From the NCBI RefSeq assembly GCF_964199755.1, contig NC_133906.1, positions 18,015,378-18,079,377 of the forward strand: a DNA stretch of 64,000 bases, in the 5' to 3' direction. The position numbers and the translations under genes are program-made. Origin of the DNA: Larus michahellis. Its lineage: Eukaryota > Chordata > Aves > Charadriiformes > Laridae. This document shows, one piece after another, positions 36,601 through 45,600 of this stretch; within the stretch, counting starts at the first letter, position 1; each line of letters begins with the position of its first letter. The notes below the pieces were generated by a model that searched no databases, had not been told where the DNA came from, and saw only the letters and a list, made by a program, of their open reading frames with translations.

Positions 36601-39600
36601 GCTAATGACTTCCACCGAAGGAGCACAAGTACTGACGGGGAAATTGTGCTAAAAAGACAACACACCACTTCCTTGGCTGTCCCTATTGGGTCACCACTAG
36701 GTACTTGGTGCTTAGAGCCGTGGGTGAGGCTGGGGATGGCCTCCCCAGCCCCATGGGAAAGCCAAGGCATGAACGAAGGGAAGACGCTTTGGCTTAGGCT
36801 GCAAAAGCAGGAGAAGCTGTTTGCCAGCTGGGCTGTTTTGGCACCACGCTGGACCAAGGGGCCAAGGACAGACACGGGCTTTTTCCCATTCCCAGCAATG
36901 TGGGCTCGGGGGCCAGAGCCCTTCAAGGTGCTGTTCAGGCCATTTCACCAAGCGCATCTCTCGTCATGCCAGCACAGGTTTCCTAAGTTCACATGGGGCC
37001 CTGTTTATTTTTCTTCTTCTTTTTTTTTTTTTTTTTTTAAATCTACTATTGTATTAAGAAGTGTTTTTCTTTTGGCAAAGGTTACTGCGGGGCCAACGCT
37101 GCGCGGAGTCTCCTGCCTTCCATCACTGCTATAACCTCTGAGCGGGAGCTTAGCCCGGCCAACACCGCTTATCTTCAATGAAGGCAGGTTTGTATTTCCA
37201 CCGCCATATAAAAGAGAGATCCCGGCGCTCCCCCTCTCCCCCAGTGCATTCTTTGAAATGCCACCCAGGCCTTGTTATTGCTGGGAGGCTGGAGAGCCAG
37301 GGATTAACTGCCGCAGGCTGCATTAGGCTTTATTTGTCTAAGCAGCCAAGGGTGAGGAACGGCCATAAATATTGTGAAACGCCAAATGTTGTGGAGAGGC
37401 AACACTGGGCGATGCAGGCACCGCGGTGGTGGGCATCGCGTCTTGGGCTGGGCACAACGCTGGTGTGACCAATGTTGGAAAGGTTCCTGCCCTGTACAAC
37501 ACAGGAGGTTTGGGTGACATTAAAACCCATCCTCACGTGTTCAAACAGGGGACATCAAGCTACCTCCCATGCCTTCTGGTTGCCTCTGTTAGTCCCCGTA
37601 GCACGTGAGCAAGACCTACCTGACCAAATGGGAAAATGCCACCACAACACTGTCACCCAAGGGGACGCATACCAGCATCTGAGCCTGTCTGCCCAGACCG
37701 GGGCAGCACGGGGTATGCTGTGACACTGTGGCTCCCCTTCATTTGCGCACTGGGACGTGATGGCACAGGGAGGAGATGAAGAACAGGGTATGCCCCGATC
37801 CCATCCCAGCACCAGCGGGACTGCCAGAGCCAGCACTTACTGCCAGCAGCCCAGGACATGCTGAATCTGATAGTTTGGCACCAACCAACAAACCAAATGA
37901 GGAGGCATCAGGCCCAGATGCACGCTACATTACCTAAATTACTCTACAAAGGCATCGCTGGGTAACTGCAGGCAAGGGGGTTGCTTCTCCCATGTTTCCT
38001 TCCAGCACAAGGACCACGCACTGCCTGCCCAGACGCATGGAGAGTTTCTCAGTGCAAATGCATGCATCTACTGCAGGAGCATCCCGCACCGCAGCCGGCC
38101 CCCACACTTTTGGGACATGCCGTTAAACTTCTGCCCTTTGCTTCCCAAGGGCTGAGCGCTGCAGCATGACGAAGGGATGATGGCCACTTAGACCAAATTA
38201 TGCCTCACTGGGGACTCTGCTCAGGCAGGGTCAAGCCAGCGCATGAGTGATGGATTTCTTCTCTGGGCACTGGATGCCGCCACCTCTGCTGGATGCGATT
38301 TTGCTTGCTGCCATCACTCTGAGCTGGCAGTTGCCAAATCTGAGTATAAACCACAATTCGTGCCCAACCTTCTTTCCTTAGTAAATATCAAGATTTACTG
38401 TCGTCCATGGAAACTATTGACTTGCCCCTCACTTTTGTCAGTATTTTTTTTTTTTTTAGGTCACTATATCTAACATCCATCTCAGCAGACAGCAGTATTT
38501 CAGAAATGGGGAAAACAAGTCACAGACAGAGAGCCAAGCCTGGAGCTTGTCACTGTCAGCACACGCGTGTGTGTCTGCGCAGACATGGACACGCTTCCCC
38601 CAGCCAATGTAGGACCTTCCATATGTGGGGAAACCAATGGAGGGTTTTCCAGGCTCCATTACACAGCCCTGCACTTTTTGTAGCTTTTTGGGGTTAACAT
38701 GGGAAACCAGTAAACCTTTTACAGACTTCCCTGCCGCATGAAGAGCCCATGTGCCTCCATAACTCAGAAAGCTGATGGAGGACCCTAAAACCCTCCGTGG
38801 GTCTCGCGAACATGCAGACAGAGCTTTCACAAACCTGTGGAGCCACTGCCCAACTTGGGGAACTCGGTTGGACCCTGTGGGGTCTGCCGAGCCCTGTTAA
38901 GCCCTGCCAGTGGCCGAAATGGTGAACCCACTGCAGGATGGGTGCTTTGTGTCCCCAGAGAGGAAGGGGACGGTGACCCAGGCAGGGGGCCTGGCTGCCA
39001 TGGGCGCTGCTCGCTGGCTAGCACCGGCCGCTCAGGAAAGCCATCATGAGCTTGCAAATTCTTTATAAGCTTCCCACGTGACACAATTACCCAGGGGCCA
39101 GATCCTGAAGCCGTTTCTTCTCTCTTTACTCAGACCAGTCTCCACTGAAGTCATTGAGGCATTGGCCTAAATACAACCGAAGGACTTCAGGATTTGGCCC
39201 AGTAATAAAAACTTCCTTCCTTTGTCTACTGCTCGCTCCGCGTGATCCCACTACCTCCCGGCCTCCTCCTGGCCACGTCTCCCGAGACTGGGGCCATCAG
39301 TTGTTTTGGTTGATGCTGCTCTTTCGGTTTACCCTTCGCCAGACCGTGCCTGTCCCCTCGTGCGGCTGCAAACTACCACAGTGGAGGGAGACGGGGTGGC
39401 TGGTGAGGAAGAAGGTGGATTGTGGGGTGAAATGCAAGCCAGCAGAGGGGCATCGACAGTCCCGGGCACACACATGCCTCCGGACACCATGCAGGCTGGG
39501 AGCAGTCTCAGCCATCGCCTGGGGACTTTCCCAAAGGCAATTCCTTCAACATCTCTTTGAGGATGGGATGGAGTACCTCCAAAAAAGCTTTTCTCCCCCA

Positions 39601-42600
39601 CTTCTCCGGCTGACTGTAGAGCAAGCGCCTTAGGCTGTGCACTAGACTTTTACGTGAGGGGACTGGGTGAGATGCGTCCTGCCCAGGAAGGTGTAGCAGG
39701 AAGTTAACTCACCTCGCTGCAGTGGCGACTATGCATCACGCTAGGAAGTGACACCGTAAGAAACGTGCATGATTTTAAACAAATAACTTACGCTGTGAGT
39801 TTTCCTGCTTTTTCTCTCTCAGAATAGCCACGAGGATGCAAAGCCCTGGAATCCCCCATGGGTACCACATCCCCAACACGGTCATCTGAAATGTGCACTG
39901 AGGTTTGGGGCAGGAGCTCCTGCTTCCTTCCCACGTCCACCAGCTCTGCACACCCCTGTGGCACTGACAGAGCAATATATAAACACAAATACAGCAATTC
40001 CCTGTGCACCAGTCTCCCTGCCTCTGCTGCTTGATGACAGAAAGCAAACACAAAAGGAGTTTGAACTTAACTGAAGTGAGAAGCATTTGGTCCTGAGCTA
40101 CCAGCAGAGCTCGATGACCTAAACCTCAGTCCTGCAACTCAAGGATGCTCAGATAGGTGACCTGGGCATATAGTGGATTGCTCAGAGAGCACAGAAACAG
40201 CCCCTGTGAGCTCCTGCTGAGGTCTCCAGACTTGCAGGAAGATTTTTAATATTGCTCAGCTGAAGCCGTCAGACACGCACCTTGGAGCGGGCAGCTCTAA
40301 CCACCCCAGGGAACACGAAACTCTTCGAGCAGCAGAGGACTGGTGATGTCGGGGCTGCGAGGCTGTAGCGTGGCCTTTGCATCCCAACACAAAGCACAGC
40401 GCATTGCACAGGGTGACACTAAGTGTCCAATGTCCAGTCCAGTGGTGGGGGCTGCCTTGCTTAGGGCTTGCTCTTTAAAAAAATACAGTCTTGCTGTACA
40501 TTCTGCCCTTTTTAAATACATTAATTGCCATGGAAACAATGCTCTTATTGGTATGGGAGCAGCCTGGTGGCCTCCACAGACGCAAGATAAAAATCAATGG
40601 AGATATTGAAATACGGGCTGTATTTCAGGACCTTTTGTGGTTTTGGGGCTGGTCACCATGGGCACGTCCATGAGAATGGCTCAGACACTAGCAAGATGCC
40701 ATCTTCTATGGAGAGAAGGCCAGGGACAATAAAACACGAAGTAACATCCCTTTTGCTGTATTTATCTGCTCGGTCAGACCATCCTTGTATGGAAGCTGGT
40801 CCCAGTACTCCTGAGGGTGCTCAGCTCCCAGCAGGGGCCAGAGCTGGGAGTAGCTCCTGCTGATGCGCCCCAGTCCCAGCTGCCCTTCACGTCCTCGTTG
40901 CCAGCAAGTGGAAAGCCTCACCTGGTCTCAGACCTTGGCAGGGCGGCTTTGCTCCATGCCTTCCCTCTCCTCATCCATGGCCCTTTCCACCAGCCCGGCT
41001 GCCTCACCATAAAGAAGGAAAAAAACACCAACGTAATATGCACATGCCATCGCTTCTTGGCCTTGAGAGTCTTTTAAATGGCACTGAGGGGGTTTGTACA
41101 CAAACCAGCACAAAGGGAAGGGCTGCCGGTGCTATTCCCTCCCTACTCGCAGCCGCCTCCGAAAAGCCGGTGCAAAGGGCAGCCCCGGCTGCCCGGCTCT
41201 CCCCTCCCGGCGAGGAGCAGAGCTGCCCCGTTCCCTGCCGTGCCGCCCATCATAAAGGGGTCCCTGAGCTGTTATCAGGCAGTGACAGTTTCCGCCATCA
41301 GATTCCTCCTGTCCGTCAGGAAAGCTAAATAAGGAACGTCGTTCAGGCGGCTGCAGGAAGAGGGGAAATGCAGGGACATCCGGCCCAGCTGCCAATTTTT
41401 CCTTTCCCATGAACCACCGCTGACCTCCGCCAAGGGAGAACCTGGACACCCAGCCTGGCATCGGCACTGCTCCTCTTCGCTTAACCCTTCCCCAGGGGGA
41501 TGCCCCGGCCCCTGGAGCCTGCCCGGGCGGGCGGCCTTGCCATGCTGTGCAGTGTGGCCTCTGTGGGGTGGCACACAGACACGGCGTCACCGGCGCTAGC
41601 ACCGCAGACCGAGGCGGGCGGACTCGGCGCACCGGCTGGCATTCACCCAGCCAACGGGAGCCACAGCCAGGAGAAGGCTTAACCCCTCCGCGCCTGCATG
41701 CGGGTGGGTGGCCACACCTCGCATGGCAGCAACGGGTCCCGAAAGCATCGTTGAGCTACTCTGATGGCTTCCCTCTTTGCATGCACTGAGACCCGGAGCA
41801 GGGTTGGGCTTTTTCCCTCGTTTTGCCCTCTACAACCGCACTGGGGTTTTCCAGGCTCTGCCGAGAGCTGTAACCAGCTCTGGACTGGCTGCTGCAAACA
41901 GGTAAAATCTTATCTCCTCTTTTCTCTCTGCTCACTCTGCTCATCAGTAATGGGGGATAAAGACCTGGAGGGTCTGCAGCCTACTCAGCCCTTTCTCCTG
42001 GTCCTTCCCGGGGACAGCCCTGGGGTCCTTGCTGCCTTTCACTGCACAGAAGCAGAGCAGGGGAGCCGCAGCCGCCTGGTTATTACGTGCTCAGAGGAGG
42101 GGAGACCAAAGCACTTAATCGGAGTATCTCTTGCCTTTCCCCACCACCCTGTTCTCTGTGTTTCCCCAGTTTGGAGGCTTTTCCTGACCCCCTGAACCGA
42201 TCCTCCCTCAGCACATGATGTCCGTCCCACGGCACCTCCAGGTTTGGCCCGCAAAGCCTGCGCTGAAGATCCTCACCCTGGAAGGAGGGGGCAGAAACGC
42301 AGCAAGAAAAACAGTTCACACGTGGGAGAAGTTGTAAGGTGAAATACAAGTCACTGGCTGAAACCTGTTTCTGCTACCTCAGCAGGGAAACAACTCCAGG
42401 AGAGACTCCCCGTTTAATATCCTCAGATTATAAAACTCGGTGGGAGTTTCGCCACCGGCTGCGGCAGGGACAGGTTTTCACCCTCCTTCTGCTGAACTTG
42501 CACCTAGAGATGGAACGATTTGCCCGCAGCCGCTCAACAAAACCAGCGGTCACGCTGGGCTCAAGGGCTCGTGCCTCCTCGCCGACTTGACCACAGGCCA

Positions 42601-45600
42601 TCTCCACTTCCACTATTTTGCGTTAACAATGAGGCACCACAGATGGGCAATAATACTGTGTGCCGAAAACATCAGAACTATTTTGACCAGAGAGAAAAAG
42701 CCCCCCTGGGACCCGGCTAACCCTCTCTTTTAACAACGTGAAACAAGAAACAAAGGTCTGGGATAGCCAGAGGCAATAAAAACCCTGGAATTCATTTAAC
42801 CAGTCACTAGATGCCAGTGCAGCTGCAGCAGTATTTCTTTTCCTAATGAAGGACAAAAGACAATTCCAGCTCTGGCCCAGGGCAAGGCTCAGCTCCGGCT
42901 TCCCCAGCAGACACTGGCGTGCATCGGGCGGTCACGGTCCCCCCCATGGCACCCAACTGGCGTGGGACCCTCTGGGGACCATGTGCCCGGCTCCCCGCTG
43001 CCCCTTGCCCAGGTGGAGATTTGCAGGAGCTCCCTGGGGCAGGTCAAGGTGAAACGTGGTGCTGGGCACCCCTGGCTCACAGTCCAGGGTGCAAAAGGGG
43101 ACCTTCAGTTTTAACTAACCACCTGTGGACTTCTTCCTTGCAAGCCCACATATTTTTCTATGCACAATTGCTTTTGGGTCCAGGCAAACGTGTAACACTC
43201 CCAAGGCCCCATGGTGACGAGCTCCACTGCTGCATGGTGGCATGCAACAAGCCACCGGCCCCCTGCCACGCTCCTCATCCTCCCAGCATGGGAACCCGGC
43301 AGGAACTGCCTTCTCCAGGCAAGCTGTGATTTTGCAGCCCTCGGTTGCAATGCCCCAGCCTGTCTTTCCCAGCGGAAGATCCCTGCAAAGTTTAGTCATT
43401 CCTCACACGGAAACCACCACGGCCGCTGCTCCTCCGGTCTGGCTCCCCACCCTCCATGGGCAGCGCAGCCTGTGGGGTCCGGCCATCACAGGGCTCTCTG
43501 CTTCTCCCCACACCTGCAGGAATTCCTCACCCACCCCCGCCCAGGATCCCCATCACCTCGGGCTTACTGCAGCTTTCTCCTTCCACTGCTTCCACTGGGT
43601 TTAAATACACAGCCCCCCCAAACTGGGGGTGAGGGAGCCCCCCACCTTGCCCCCATTGCCTGGGCTGTTTCAGTCCAGCAGGCTGAATGCAAAGATGCCA
43701 CGTTCAGTTGGGAACACCTCTGCTGCGCCAGCTTGAGTGGCTGCGGAGAAGGTGGGTGGGGTGGGTGCTATCTCCAGGGCTCACGTTGCCCCCCAAAGCT
43801 GCCGAGAGCCAGACAGACCCGGGGACCCATAAAGAGCCCCCTCCTGCTCAGCAGCCGCTCTGCAAAGCCACCTCCTGAGCACCACAGATGCACCACACAC
43901 CATTGGAGAAACTTCTGCCTGGCCACGGCCCCCTCCTGCCGCCGTTCCCGTGGGATCCCGCTCTCCCTTTCCCTCCCCAGGAACTGCCCAGGGACGCCGG
44001 GAACAGCCTGTTCCCTCCTGGCCGACTGGGAGCACCTGCCCTTCCCACGCCTTCCCTGGAAAACACCGCACCAACACAGGGCCAAGAGACACCCCGGGGA
44101 CAGCGATCCCACGTGGAGCACGCCCACGGGAGAGGGGCAGCAGGGAGGGGTGGGACACGCCAGAAGAAGCCTTCTCCCGCCTGGCCCACGCTGGCCGGGG
44201 GACATTGTGCTGCCGGGGGAGTGTCCCCTCGACCAGACGTCAAATTGAGCTCAGCAACAAACACTCTCATGGCTGTTTGTGCAGGCAGCGAGCCGTGGGC
44301 TCGCGTGCCCAAGCCAAGTCCCAGGGCGGTATTTACAGCCCATTGATCCAACATTGTCCCTAAGCAGAGAGGGGGGCACAGGGGCCGTGGCTGCCCCCTC
44401 CCTGGCAGCCCCCGGGGACCACGGGCTGCATCCCTCCTGTCACCCACCTCCTCCTTGGAGGCCCTGGCTCTGCTTCATCACGAACAAGCGCTTGTGTTAA
44501 GCCAGAGCGGGGCTTGTGGTGCGCTCGCAGGGCTTTTGCATGAAAGGGTGTTGCTGAAATGGCCCGTGTTTATTACTCGCAATAAAGCAACTGCTTCAAA
44601 TCCCAGCTGCGAAGGCGAAAGTTGCTGCTGGCACGGTGAGCACGGGGCTGTCCGAGCACCCGGCGGGGGAGGTCTGCGGGATCTTAGAGGAGGGCAGGCA
44701 GTGGCAGCCAACGTAATGGGCTCAGGTCCTACACAAGCAAGGGGCAGATGCTCTTGAAAGCGGGAAGCTAGAGTCCCCAACGGAATTATTTGGCTATGGG
44801 GTGGCCAGCGTTGCTCTGTGCCCAGAGCACGGTGGCTCAGGGGGCACATGCTCTCATCACCATCCTAAAGGGTTACTCCGAGATGCGCTGGGATGCTGGG
44901 GCCGAACCTCTGTCTGCTCCCCCCATCCCACCACCCGCAAAGGGCAGCTCCCCAACTCCTCTCCATCCTGGGACACAGGGAGAGCCTGTATGCTCTTACA
45001 CACGGCATCCCCTCCTAGCACTGGCCTGTTTAACCAGGTACTGGGGTGCAGGAACAAGCAGGACACAGGACTCAAAGCCAGAACACACCTTTCATGATCC
45101 CGAGATTAATATTTCACCCTTCCCAGGTGGAACAGTCTCACACGCCCATCCCTGCTTCCAAGGGGAGCAAATATTCACACCCAGCTGGGATTATGGTTAA
45201 CGAGGAATTTGTGGATCCTTTACACGCTGACAAATTGGTCTCAGGTGGAATGGAAGAAGAGGCAGCAAATCCCCAGGGTATGGTCCCCGACTTGAGCTAC
45301 GCATCATCCTTCATCGCTGCACTAATCAGGCAGAGCTGGAGAGCTTCAAAGCTCTGCGCAGCCCTGTGCTGATGAGGCCCACACATCACACCGCCGCACT
45401 GGCCAGAGCCTCCCCGGCACCGCTCCCCGCACCTCCGGGAGATGAAAGAACCTGAGAACAGCTACACGATGCTTTACAAATTGCTAACAAGAGAGCTTTG
45501 AACAGCTGCAGCTCCCGCCGCGATGCCACCAGGAGCAGGTCCCCTTCTTTCCCCCTGAGCTCCAGCAGCCGGATGGGTCCTTCAGCCCCACGGCACCAGA

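Noticed and set aside
43211..44248. 345-codon plus-strand open frame in FLT4 intron 1
   Set aside because: Composition-driven (Pro, Ser, Arg, His), no recognisable domain, and other frames in the same region are open too.
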